NCBI GenBank assembly: GCA_010671905.1
Contig: JAAHII010000001.1
Span: 434,001 to 498,000, forward strand
Reading direction: 5' to 3'
DNA: 64,000 nucleotides
Source of the DNA: Leptolyngbya sp. SIOISBB
GTDB lineage: Bacteria; Cyanobacteriota; Cyanobacteriia; Phormidesmidales; Phormidesmidaceae
Shown piece after piece: positions 16,846 to 26,034 of the stretch. Under the pieces are notes generated by a model. The model was not told where the DNA came from and searched no databases. It worked only from the letters and a program-made list of their open reading frames with translations. A program made the position numbers and the translations under genes. Numbering within the stretch: the first letter of the stretch is position 1; each line of letters starts with the position of its first letter.

Positions 16846-17942
16846 ATGATGACCCGCTTGCAACTCCAAGGGCCTGGTGATTGGCTAATTCCCAGTCGTC
16901 AGGATGATTCGCGTCTATTTCACACTGATAGCGCTGATCGCGTGTGGATTTGTCCACCCCAGTTGGGTCAAGGGTACTTCCAGGAAATTCCGCTGCGGGA
17001 TGATTTAGCCTTGGTCATCTTTGACTACACGCTACATCAAGATTTAGTAATGGATTTATTCCAGGAAAAGAACTGTGTGGAATTTGCGTTCCATCTCGAC
17101 AGTTTAGCCAGTGGGCAGAGCTATTTTTGTCCCTATTTCGGGGGGTAAAGGGTTAGGGGTTTAAGGCGGCTGGACAGCGATTTTTTAAGGTTGAAGTCTG
17201 GTGTCGGCACAGTGCCTCCTCAACTTACCTGCGCTCCTTTTTAGAACGTTTACATCCTCAAGCTGTAGACGTAACTCAGCAGCTTTTGCAGCAGCTATTT
17301 CCAGCTTTCCGTAAGCGACCTTATTCAGCTTTAGTAGACGCTTTGACTACAGGGAAGGCTTTTGGACCAGCTTCGGATAGTGATTTACAGGATTCTTTGC
17401 AGAGCCTGTCTGACAAGCTTTATGCTGACCTGATCGCGCTGCAATATGCTCAACGGCAGTCAATTACCCCAGCGACGGAACGGGTCATTGGCAATATTCT
17501 GAGCTGTCCCTATCAGGGCAGCACCCGGCGCACGTATCTGACCCAGCAAGCTTTGGCGCTTATTGCACTCAGGTTTGAGGCCATGGAGTCACCCGATTTG
17601 AATGCCACCGATTTGGCGACGATACACCAGGCGGCAGCCATCTTGCGATCGCAATTTGTGAACCCACCCTCGATCGAAACCTTGGCCCGACAGGTCGCGA
17701 CTAATCGTCTGAAGCTAAACCAGGGATTTCGTGCGGTGTATGGGACCACGCCCTTTGGTTATTTGCGTGACTGTCGCCTGTGGCAGGCCCAGCGATTGCT
17801 GATGATGACAGAGCTTTCGATCAATGAAGTGGCGATGGCCGTAGGTTATAGCTGTCGCAGCAAATTTGCTACCGCCTTTCGTAAATATATCGGCATCAAT
17901 CCTAAAGCCTTTCAGATGCATTCCCTGCCGTTAGCCAGCTAG
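16846..17942 (+). pseudogene. AraC/PchR-type regulator 2 (class I), broken twice
   Basis: The N-terminal effector domain (DDSRLFHTDSADRVWICPPQ, DDLALVIFDYTLHQDLVMD) reads from 16846 to about 17145 and ends at CPYFGG in a run of six G. The HTH part reads in another frame from about 17150 (GQRFFKVEVWCRHSASSTYL, then LARQVATNRLKLNQGFRAVY and VGYSCRSKFATAFRKYIGIN). Besides this one-base loss, the recovered frame has a TAG just after the break (VKG, stop, GFKAAGQ). It is therefore a more secure pseudogene than regulator 1. It lies before receptor 2, as regulator 1 lies before receptor 1. An in-frame ATG at 16780 would add 22 unlikely residues. Confidence 0.87.
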
Positions 17943-17969
17943 TAGTGGCGCACGGCCGTGCGCCACTAC
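17942..17969. repeat. Perfect 28-bp palindrome at the end of regulator 2
   Basis: GTAGTGGCGCACGG is followed directly by its exact reverse complement. The first base is the last base of the stop codon. It could act as a bidirectional terminator or be a dispersed palindromic element. No T-run follows. Confidence 0.8.
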
Positions 17970-18150
17970 CTGACGATTGATCGGGATAACGCCGCTGAAC
18001 ACCGCTGAACGCGATTGCGAAGGTCGGACATGGGCTCAAGAACCCACGCTTAAAAAAGCCTGTGACGATCTTTTCGATCTGCTGAGTGTAGCCGTCCCAC
18101 CATAACGTCCGAAGCGGCGCATCGGCGACTAAACCGCCCTTAACGAGAAA

Positions 18151-18174
18151 ATGCGTTTGGGCACCAAAATCTCT
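18151..18174 (+). promoter_or_regulatory. Class I operator-like element, copy 4
   Basis: ATGCGTTT, then GG, then CAAAAT, about 150 bp before receptor 2. A Fur-like stretch (ATGAGAATTATTGG, 18204-18217) lies between it and the gene. Nothing else was recognised in the gap 17970-18302. Confidence 0.55.
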
Positions 18175-18302
18175 CCCCAGCGATCGCTAATTCCCCTATC
18201 TTCATGAGAATTATTGGCTTTAAGTAAAGCCGTTTGATCAAGCGACTGGTGATTTCAGTCTGCGATCGCGGCAGTGCGGCCCTGTGGACTGTGAGGGAAG
18301 AG

Positions 18303-20996
18303 ATGAATCGAACTGTTTCAAAGTTGAGTGTGTTAGCGCTGTTGAGCTTGAGTAATACATGGCTGGCGACGACAGCGGCGGGAGCGCGATCGCTGATCGA
18401 GTCGGAGGTTTCCCCGAAATCCGGCATTAACACGAAAGAGACTGCCGAGGTGCCTATAGCGGCACTGGCCCAAGCTGAACTAGTGCTTCCAGAAGCGTCA
18501 TCTCAACAGCCGGAAGAGGCCGGGGCAATCGTTGCGATCGCGGTCTCTGACCAGTCTCCTCATCAGGCTGAAACCACCATCGTCTACGAAGCCACCGCAC
18601 TAACTCCCCAGTTGGCCCAAGTAGACTCGGCTGTGGTCATCACCGACATCACCGTAGAGTCGACCGATGCGGGACTACAAGTGCGCTTGGAAACCGCTGC
18701 CGGGCAACTCGCCACCCCCGACACCAGCACCTCAGGCAACGCCCTGATTTTAGAAATTCCCAACGCGGCTTTGGCTGAGGGGGAGTTCGCCCAATTTGAA
18801 CCAGCAGCAGGCATTGCGCTGATTCAGGCCTCAGAATTGTCAGGCGACCTGGTGCGCGTGGTGATTACCGGTACCGATGCTCCTCCCCAGGTGGATATTC
18901 GCCCCGATGGGACTGGCCTCGCCCTGGGAGTCACCACCGGTATTGCCCAAGCCAGTAACGATGAGGAGGTCATTCAAATTGGGGTCACTGGGGAAGACCA
19001 AGACGATTACGTTGTGCCCAATGCCACCACCGCCACCCGCACCGATACCCCACTACGCGACGTGCCTCAATCGATTCAAGTGATTCCCCAGCAGGTTTTA
19101 GAGGACCAGGGAACAATTCGGCTGAATGATGCTGTGCGCAATGTCAGTGGTGTCGTCACCAGTTCTAATGATCCGCGCGGACAACGCTTCATTATTCGCG
19201 GCTTTGATAGTGCCTCTGTGCTTCGGGATGGCTTTCGCCTAACTGATGGGGCCACTGGCAATAGCGGTTTTCCTGAACTCGCCAATATCGAACAGATCGA
19301 AGTCCTCAAGGGGCCAGCAGCCATTCTATTTGGTTCCCTAGAGCCGGGGGGCGTCATTAACCTGGTGAGTGAGCGCCCGTTGAGTGAGCCTTTTTATGAA
19401 CTCAGCTTCCGAGGGGGGAATCGCACCTTAGTCGAACCCAGTGTCGATTTATCGGGGCCGTTGACTGAGGATGGCCGCATCCTCTACCGCCTCAATACCC
19501 TCTATCGCCGCGAAGATTATTTTCGCGATTTTACGACGCCGGTAGAACGTTTCTTCATTGCCCCCGTTGTGAGCTTTGCTATCAACGAGCGGACTGACCT
19601 CACGGTGGAATTGGAATACCGCGATGATGAGCGGCCGAACGATTTTGGTTTAGTTGCGGTTGGGGATGAGGTTGCCGACATCCCGTTTGATCGAGCTTTG
19701 AACGATCGCGATGCCAGGGCCACAGCGGAGCTTGTGAGGACGGGCTACCAGTTTGAGCACCGATTTAGCGATGACTGGAAGCTCCGCAACGCTTTTTACT
19801 TCACCCAATATGAGACCAGCGTCATTGTGGGCTTTGGGTCAGGGTTTAACGAAGCGACGGGCACGGTTTTCTCTGCGCCTGCGCGTCTCGACCAGCCGTC
19901 CGACTCCTACGAATTGCAAACCAATGTTGTCGGTGAATTTTCCACCGGCTCGGTTGACCACACGTTATTAGCTGGGGTTGATTTTTACCGTCGACAAGAT
20001 AGTGGCACGGAGGCTCGAGGGGATGTAAGCATTATCAACACCTTCAACATTTTTGATCCTGACTACGACAATTTGATTACGCCAGACTTCGACGCGGCGC
20101 CAATTTTATTGAGTTCAGAAGGCACCACCGATGGCTTGGGCATCTATGTACAAGATCAAATTTCCTTGCTCGATAATTTGAAATTGTTGGTGGGCCTGCG
20201 GTATGACACGGTAGATCAAGAAAATTTTAGTGCCAACTTCTTCAACCCCACTGGCACTGAAACCACCCGCTTTGATGAGGCGTTTAGCCCGCGTCTGGGC
20301 TTGGTATATCAACCCGTTGAAGAGCTGTCACTCTACACCAGTTACAGCCAGTCCTTTGCGCCTAATTTTGGCAACACCGAGAGTGGTGACACCCTGGAAC
20401 CGGAGCAAGGAGAACAATTTGAGGTTGGAGCCCGAGCGGAATTACTAGAAGGTCGCCTGGTGGCAGGTTTGGCCCTGTTTAATGTCACCAAACAAAATGT
20501 TTCCACCGCCGATCCTAACAATTCTCTGTTTGTCGTGGCGGTCGGTGAGCAGCGTAGCCGGGGGGTAGAACTCGACGTGATCGGTGAGATTTTACCGGGA
20601 TGGAATGTCGTGGCCAACTATGCCTACACTGACACTGAAATCACGGAAGACAATGACGGGCTTGAGGGTAACCAATTGTTCGGGGTGCCCGAGCATAATT
20701 TCAACTTGTGGACCAACTACGAAATTCAACAGGGTGACTTGGCTGGACTTGGCTTCGGCATTGGGGTGAGTTTTGTCGGTGAGCGCTTTGGCGATAACGC
20801 CAATAGTTTTATGTTGGATGAGTACTTCCTGACGAATGCGGCGATCTCCTACCAGCGGGATAACTGGCAGGCCGGTCTTAACTTCCGCAATTTGTTTGAT
20901 GTGGACTACATCGAAAGTGCTGAAAATAATCGGTTTGGTGAAATTAATCCCGGAGAAGGCTTCACCGTAGTGGGCTCGTTCTCGATCGCGTTCTGA
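18303..20996 (+). CDS. TonB-dependent siderophore receptor 2 (FhuA-like, AMIN domain)
   Basis: About 897 residues. A signal peptide (LSVLALLSLSNTWLATTAAG) is followed by a linker and an AMIN domain (ITVESTDAGLQVRLETAAGQ, SGNALILEIPNAAL, RVVITGTDAPPQVDI). A TonB-box-like IQIGVTG follows, then a plug (TDTPLRDVPQSIQVIPQQVL, IIRGFDSASVLRDGFRL, LKGPAAILFGSLEPGGVINL) and a barrel ending VVGSFSIAF. The chosen start follows GTGAGGGAAGAG and gives a clean signal peptide; the longer frame from 18234 does not. It is closely similar to receptor 1 over plug and barrel, so tandem duplication is likely. fecB2 follows. Confidence 0.95.
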   Translation: MNRTVSKLSVLALLSLSNTWLATTAAGARSLIESEVSPKSGINTKETAEVPIAALAQAELVLPEASSQQPEEAGAIVAIAVSDQSPHQAETTIVYEATALTPQLAQVDSAVVITDITVESTDAGLQVRLETAAGQLATPDTSTSGNALILEIPNAALAEGEFAQFEPAAGIALIQASELSGDLVRVVITGTDAPPQVDIRPDGTGLALGVTTGIAQASNDEEVIQIGVTGEDQDDYVVPNATTATRTDTPLRDVPQSIQVIPQQVLEDQGTIRLNDAVRNVSGVVTSSNDPRGQRFIIRGFDSASVLRDGFRLTDGATGNSGFPELANIEQIEVLKGPAAILFGSLEPGGVINLVSERPLSEPFYELSFRGGNRTLVEPSVDLSGPLTEDGRILYRLNTLYRREDYFRDFTTPVERFFIAPVVSFAINERTDLTVELEYRDDERPNDFGLVAVGDEVADIPFDRALNDRDARATAELVRTGYQFEHRFSDDWKLRNAFYFTQYETSVIVGFGSGFNEATGTVFSAPARLDQPSDSYELQTNVVGEFSTGSVDHTLLAGVDFYRRQDSGTEARGDVSIINTFNIFDPDYDNLITPDFDAAPILLSSEGTTDGLGIYVQDQISLLDNLKLLVGLRYDTVDQENFSANFFNPTGTETTRFDEAFSPRLGLVYQPVEELSLYTSYSQSFAPNFGNTESGDTLEPEQGEQFEVGARAELLEGRLVAGLALFNVTKQNVSTADPNNSLFVVAVGEQRSRGVELDVIGEILPGWNVVANYAYTDTEITEDNDGLEGNQLFGVPEHNFNLWTNYEIQQGDLAGLGFGIGVSFVGERFGDNANSFMLDEYFLTNAAISYQRDNWQAGLNFRNLFDVDYIESAENNRFGEINPGEGFTVVGSFSIAF

Positions 20997-21064
20997 CGAT
21001 GCGTTGCCATGGCCAAGCCGGCTTCCTGCCTCGGTCTCTACTCTTTACCTCATTTACCTGACCT

Positions 21065-22099
21065 ATGCGTTATTTTCGCCCTTGGCACGTTATCCTCACG
21101 GTTCTCACCTGCTTGATTGTCACGGCCTGTAGCGCTGATCAGGCTCCAGAACCGATCGCTTCTGATTGCCGCACGATCGCTCATCGCGCTGGTGAAACCG
21201 AGGTTTGTGACCAGCCCGAAAAAATTGTAGTGCTGGGCGGGCACTCCCTCGATCTATTGCTATCGCTAGGCGAACAACCAGCTGGTCTAGATACCGTGCT
21301 ACCAGCACCAGGGCAGAAAACCGTTGACAACCCGGCGGCGGAAATCCCCTATTTGGGCGAATTTATCACCACCCAGCCCGTCATTGTCGGCAGTATGGGG
21401 TCGCCCTCTTTAGAGGTGCTAACCCAGCTCCAGCCAGATTTAATCTTGGGCGAAGGACGCAATCAAGAGGTTTATCCGCTGTTATCGCAAATTGCCCCAA
21501 CGCTGATCTGGGATATCCGCACAAACCTGGGTCAATGGCAGCAAAATCTGTTGAAGTTGGCGGCGGCATTGGGTGATGAAAGTCGGGGTGAAGCCGCGAT
21601 CGCCCAGCATCACGAACTCGTTGCCCAGGCTCGCCAAGAGTTGCAGTCGGTGGTGGCGAGCACCCCCAAAATCTTGCTATTAGTGGGAAATGGTCTGAAT
21701 AATGGCAATCTGATGGCGATTACGCCCCGCAGCTATTTAGGCGAGTTGATGACTGACCTCGGCTTCGAAGTCATGGCTCCCGTCAGTGAAATCAACTCGG
21801 CTCCCCTATCGCTAGAAGCTTTGCCAGACTTTGACGCAGCGGAGCGGATTTTTGTACTGGGATATGACACCGATGTGGCCCAAGCGGCCAAAGCGGGAGC
21901 CGATACCGCTGAACTGTTGAAGCTACAGACGGCAAGCATACAGCAGGCCTGGCAGGAGAATGCGATCGCCCAAGCCCTCACCGCCAGCCAAGAAAACCAA
22001 GTTTACTTCGTCCCGTTTATCAAGTGGAATGCCCTGAATGGCCCGATGGGGGCAGAGTTAATTTTGGCCGACCTGCGCCAGTTGCTGTTGGCAGGCTAA
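21065..22099 (+). CDS. FecB-type siderophore-binding lipoprotein 2
   Basis: The 344-residue lipoprotein has lipobox LIVTAC at about residue 22. Its binding domain carries DCRTIAHRAGETEVCDQPEK, IVVLGGHSLDLLLSLGEQPA, LEVLTQLQPDLILGEGRNQ and LSQIAPTLIWD. It delivers ferric siderophore to a FecCD-type permease. It follows receptor 2 by about 70 bp. It pairs with fecB1 in sequence and shares the terminal ELILADLRQLLL region that also survives in the fossil at 15139-15230. Confidence 0.93.
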   Translation: MRYFRPWHVILTVLTCLIVTACSADQAPEPIASDCRTIAHRAGETEVCDQPEKIVVLGGHSLDLLLSLGEQPAGLDTVLPAPGQKTVDNPAAEIPYLGEFITTQPVIVGSMGSPSLEVLTQLQPDLILGEGRNQEVYPLLSQIAPTLIWDIRTNLGQWQQNLLKLAAALGDESRGEAAIAQHHELVAQARQELQSVVASTPKILLLVGNGLNNGNLMAITPRSYLGELMTDLGFEVMAPVSEINSAPLSLEALPDFDAAERIFVLGYDTDVAQAAKAGADTAELLKLQTASIQQAWQENAIAQALTASQENQVYFVPFIKWNALNGPMGAELILADLRQLLLAG

Positions 22100-22174
22100 C
22101 GCAACTCATTGCCGTGGGTTATGCAAACCGGCAAGGTCCAGGCGACCTTCAGGTCAAAGGTAAAACAAGGCTGC

Positions 22175-22197
22175 TTATTGAGATCTGATATCATCAA
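22175..22197. promoter_or_regulatory. Weak Fur-like site before regulator 3
   Basis: TTATTGAGATCTGATATCATCAA is an imperfect dyad (TGATATCA centre) in the position where the other regulators have Fur-like sites, about 35 bp before the start. The match to the consensus is weaker here. Confidence 0.35.
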
Positions 22198-22229
22198 CAG
22201 AATTATCCAGAAAAGTTGTTGAGCGCGCC

Positions 22230-23216
22230 GTGACCCTGACTATTCGCAACGACGAATGGCTGCAGTTGATGCAGGAGCATGTTCTGACTACGCAACCAGA
22301 ACTGTTGGCCAATCAAAAAGACCGAACCCTGATCTTGCCAGGTTGGCTGGGCACCGGCTATCAGCGCGATATCACACTGGAACGAGATCTCTCGCTGACG
22401 CTGCATCATCTGCGATATCAGGAAGACGTGATCACGGTTAATCCCAGTGTTAAACGGTCCTGTTTCGAGTTTTCGTTTGTCACCACGGCCAAAGTGTCAT
22501 TCGAACAGCAAATTGTCACTGCGGATCAGGAAGTCTTTTTCCAAAATTCCGATTCCCCCGGAGGTGAGTTTCGGAGTATTGCCGAACAGGATTTTTTGGC
22601 GGTAGATATTCACATCAAAAAATCAGTGTTGGCCGCCATGGTGATGGAGTATGAGGAGACGCTGCCCTTAGCATTTCGACGCATGGTGTTAGGCCGCGAC
22701 GATCGCCCCATCCTGCCTTCCCTGAAAATCACGCCAGCGATGCAGCGATTACTGCAGCAAATCTGGCAGTGTCCCTATACGGGACTGACGCGATCGCTGT
22801 TCTTAGAGGCCAAATCCCTAGAGCTGATTGCCCTCTACATCCAGGCTGCTCAAGCTGAAACAGCAGCTTCATCAAACCTGTCAGCAGCTGATGTTGACAG
22901 CATTCATCAGGCTCAAACGGTTTTGCGGCAAAACCTGGGCACGCCCCCCTCCTTGATAGAACTCGCGCGTCAGGTCGGCATTAACGATCGCAAACTCAAG
23001 CAAGGCTTTCGCGAAATGCTGGATACGACGGTGTTTGGCTACTTGACCCAGCAACGGATGGAACGGGCCTGCCAACTCCTGCAGCAAGAACGATCCGTCG
23101 CGGCGGTCGCGACCCTAGTGGGCTACGATAGCCCGACCGCGTTTAGTGGGGCCTTTCGCCGCAAGTTGGGAATGACGCCCAAGGCGTATCAAATCCAGAA
23201 CTGTCGCAGAGCCTAA
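22230..23216 (+). CDS. AraC/PchR-type regulator 3 (class II)
   Basis: The 328-residue protein starts at GTG. The N-terminal effector domain (RDITLERDLSLTLHHLRYQE, FRSIAEQDFLAVDIHIKKS) is followed by CPYTGLTRSLFLEAKSLELI. The C-terminal AraC HTH pair is at about 235-325 (LARQVGINDRKLKQGFREML, TTVFGYLTQQRM, VGYDSPTAFSGAFRRKLGMT). PchR-type proteins activate receptor genes when they bind ferric siderophore. Its recognition helix (NDRKLKQGF) is of the type shared with regulators 4 and 5. Just downstream are two copies of a direct repeat, then receptor 3, the probable target. Confidence 0.9.
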   Translation: MTLTIRNDEWLQLMQEHVLTTQPELLANQKDRTLILPGWLGTGYQRDITLERDLSLTLHHLRYQEDVITVNPSVKRSCFEFSFVTTAKVSFEQQIVTADQEVFFQNSDSPGGEFRSIAEQDFLAVDIHIKKSVLAAMVMEYEETLPLAFRRMVLGRDDRPILPSLKITPAMQRLLQQIWQCPYTGLTRSLFLEAKSLELIALYIQAAQAETAASSNLSAADVDSIHQAQTVLRQNLGTPPSLIELARQVGINDRKLKQGFREMLDTTVFGYLTQQRMERACQLLQQERSVAAVATLVGYDSPTAFSGAFRRKLGMTPKAYQIQNCRRA

Positions 23217-23255
23217 AAAGTCCCGATTAAAGAGAAAAAAGTCCCGATTAAAGAG
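23215..23255 (+). promoter_or_regulatory. Class II operator: two identical direct repeats, 21 bp apart
   Basis: AAAAAGTCCCGATTAAAGAG occurs twice, with GTCCC at 23220 and 23241. The 21-bp spacing equals two DNA turns, as expected for two AraC-family protomers on one face. The site lies directly after regulator 3 and about 120 bp before receptor 3. The rest of the gap to 23374 shows no gene. Confidence 0.65.
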
Positions 23256-23374
23256 ATTTCAAAGGTTCCGGCCCCGTACATTAAACGGCATCTATTTGCA
23301 AAACAGTCTTATTAGCCTGGTGGGTTAGTTGCGAGTGTTTTGCTAGCTGCTGTTTATGGTGTGAGCGAACGGTG

Positions 23375-26023
23375 ATGAAACGATTAGGGCTTGGATTACT
23401 GCCGCTGAGTGTGCTGGCGTGGGCACTGCCAGCCGGGGCAGACCCGCTACTAGAGCGAACTGAACCACCTGAGGAGGCAACGGTGACTGCCGCTGAGTCA
23501 GCGGAACCAGCGGCTCGTGAAGCCAGGGGCACAGCCGACGCAACCGTGATCAACGTAGCTGATATCGATCTGACGGCTCAGCAGGAAGCAGCAACTGTGC
23601 CAGCCTTGACCATCTCTGATTGGTTGGCCCAGGCCGCTGACTCAGCTGCTGTGATTACGGCGATGCAACTGCAAGCCACGGCAGCAGGTCTAAACGTCAT
23701 CCTAGAAGCTGATGCCTCCTTAACCGCCTGGACTACTCGCACCGTGGGCAATGCTCAGGTGATCAACATTCCCAATGCCGTGCTCAACCTGGCCAACGCT
23801 GACCAAGCGGAGCAATTTGCCCCCACTGAGGAGGTGGCCCTGGTGAGGGTATCTGAGCTACCGGGCGGTGGCGTCCAGATTTCGATCACGGGTAGTGATG
23901 CGCCGCCCCAGGTCACTGTGGGCACTGAGGGCGGCAATCTGGTGGTGGGTGTGGTGCCGGGGCTGACCGGGGCTGGTGCCGGTGATGCAGAGGCTATTCA
24001 GATTGGCGTAGAAGGCGAGCAGGCGGGTAGCGACTACTTCGTACCCAATGCCTCGACGGCAACCCGTACCGATACCCCCTTAAGTGAAACGCCGCAATCG
24101 ATCCAGGTGATTCCCCGCCAGGTACTGGAAGACCAGCAGGTAATTGAGCTGGGCGACGCAGTGCGCAATGCGAGTGGCGTGGTGTCGAGTTCTCGCGATC
24201 AACGTGGCCCACGATTTATTATCCGCGGCTTCGACAGCGCCGCAATTTTGCGGGATGGGTATCGACTGCTCGACGCGGGTACCGGCAATGTGGGCTATCA
24301 AGAGTTGTCGAATATCGAACAGATCGAGGTCCTCAAAGGCCCTGCATCAATCTTGTCTGGGGCGCTGGAGCCGGGAGGGGCTATTAACTTGGTAACCAAA
24401 CAGCCGTTATCTGAGCCGTTTTATGAAATTGGAGTCCGGGCTGGCAGCCGCTTTCTAGTGGAACCCAGCATTGATGTTTCCGGGCCGATCACTAGCGATG
24501 GCCGGGTGCTGTATCGCTTAAATGCCCTGTTTCGCCGCAAAGATTTTTATCGCGATTTTGATGTGCCTCTGGAACGGGTCTTCATTGCTCCGGTGGTCAG
24601 TTGGGCCATTAGCGATCGCACCGACCTGACCGTCGAGCTGGAATACAGCAACGAGACCCGACCGGCAGACTTTGGGGGCATCCCCGCGATTGGCGATCGC
24701 GTTGCCGACATCCCCTTTGACCGCATTACGGGGGAACCGGATGATGATACGAATAACGAAACCCTACAAGTCGGCTATCGATTTGAACATCGCTTCAGTA
24801 ACAACTGGCAAATTCGCAATAGTTTTCGCTATCTCGATTTCAATCCTGAATTTGTTTCAAATGTTGGTTTCCAATTCGTGGGTGATGAGGCGGACGGTAA
24901 TCTATTTCGCGTCTGGGTTCAAAATGCTCAACCGATCGAAAGCTATGAATTACAGACCAATGTGGTCGGAGAATTTACTACCGGTTCGATTGAACATACC
25001 CTCTTAGCCGGAGTCGATTTGTATCGCCGGGACTTTAGAAGTCTTGGCCGCGTCGACTTTACACCGCAACCGTTATTCAACATTTTTGATCCGGTTTATG
25101 GTGTACCGCGCCCTGAGAGCTTTAACGAGCCGCTGCCTGAAACTAGTAAAGCCCGTACCGACAATCTTGGCGTCTATGTGCAAGACCAGATTACCCTGTT
25201 CGACAATCTATTTTTGTTGGCAGGCATCCGTTACGACACCGTCACCCAAGATTCAGAAAACTTTGACCAAAACACCAGCGACAGCCAAAGCGATGATGCC
25301 TTTACGCCGCGCATTGGTCTGGTGTATCAACCCATCGAAGAGATTTCCCTATACGGTAGCTATAGCACCTCCTTTAGTCCAAATGGAGGAACTACCCGTT
25401 CTGGTGACTTATTAGACCCAGAAGAAGGCGAACAGTTTGAAGTTGGCGTCAGAGCCGAGGTGTTAGATGGGCGTCTGTCTGCCAATTTGGCGCTCTTTAA
25501 CATCACCAAACAGAATGTTGCTACGGCAGATCCTGATGCTTTACCAGGCGATAACTTTGTGGTGGCCACGGGTGAACAGCGCAGCCAAGGTGTTGAACTC
25601 GACGTGATTGGTGAAATCATGCCGGGTTGGAACATCGTCGCCAACTATGCCTACACCGATGCCGACATTACCGAAGACAATACGGGATTGGAGGGTAATC
25701 GACTCTTCGGCGTTCCGGAGCATAACCTCAACCTGTGGACGACGTACGAGATTCAGTCAGGGGACCTGGCGGGTTTAGGCTTTGGTCTGGGCTTTAACTA
25801 TGTCAGCGAGCGGTTTGGCGACAACGACAATAGTTTCGTGCTTGAAGACTATTTCCTTACGAATGCCTCAATTTCCTATCAGCGCGATAACTGGCGGGCC
25901 GGACTCAATTTTCGCAATCTGTTTGATGTGGACTATATCGATAGTTCGGAAGGGTCTCGCGTCATCGAAGTCCGCCCTGGTGAAGGGCTGACCATCATCG
26001 GCAGCATTGCCGTCGAGTTTTGA
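23375..26023 (+). CDS. TonB-dependent siderophore receptor 3 (FhuA-like, AMIN domain)
   Basis: About 882 residues. A signal peptide (LGLLPLSVLAWALPAGA) is followed by an AMIN domain (QLQATAAGLNVILEADASL, VGNAQVINIPNAVLNLANA, VQISITGSDAPPQVTV) and IQIGVEG as TonB box. The plug has TDTPLSETPQSIQVIPRQVL, IIRGFDSAAILRDGYRL and LKGPASILSGALEPGGAINL, and the barrel ends IIGSIAVEF. It is of the same type as receptors 1 and 2. The GTG at 23372 just before the ATG could also start it. Its upstream element is class II, unlike those of receptors 1 and 2, and its fecB partner is of the fecB4/5 type. Confidence 0.95.
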   Translation: MKRLGLGLLPLSVLAWALPAGADPLLERTEPPEEATVTAAESAEPAAREARGTADATVINVADIDLTAQQEAATVPALTISDWLAQAADSAAVITAMQLQATAAGLNVILEADASLTAWTTRTVGNAQVINIPNAVLNLANADQAEQFAPTEEVALVRVSELPGGGVQISITGSDAPPQVTVGTEGGNLVVGVVPGLTGAGAGDAEAIQIGVEGEQAGSDYFVPNASTATRTDTPLSETPQSIQVIPRQVLEDQQVIELGDAVRNASGVVSSSRDQRGPRFIIRGFDSAAILRDGYRLLDAGTGNVGYQELSNIEQIEVLKGPASILSGALEPGGAINLVTKQPLSEPFYEIGVRAGSRFLVEPSIDVSGPITSDGRVLYRLNALFRRKDFYRDFDVPLERVFIAPVVSWAISDRTDLTVELEYSNETRPADFGGIPAIGDRVADIPFDRITGEPDDDTNNETLQVGYRFEHRFSNNWQIRNSFRYLDFNPEFVSNVGFQFVGDEADGNLFRVWVQNAQPIESYELQTNVVGEFTTGSIEHTLLAGVDLYRRDFRSLGRVDFTPQPLFNIFDPVYGVPRPESFNEPLPETSKARTDNLGVYVQDQITLFDNLFLLAGIRYDTVTQDSENFDQNTSDSQSDDAFTPRIGLVYQPIEEISLYGSYSTSFSPNGGTTRSGDLLDPEEGEQFEVGVRAEVLDGRLSANLALFNITKQNVATADPDALPGDNFVVATGEQRSQGVELDVIGEIMPGWNIVANYAYTDADITEDNTGLEGNRLFGVPEHNLNLWTTYEIQSGDLAGLGFGLGFNYVSERFGDNDNSFVLEDYFLTNASISYQRDNWRAGLNFRNLFDVDYIDSSEGSRVIEVRPGEGLTIIGSIAVEF

Positions 26024-26034
26024 GGCTAGAGACT

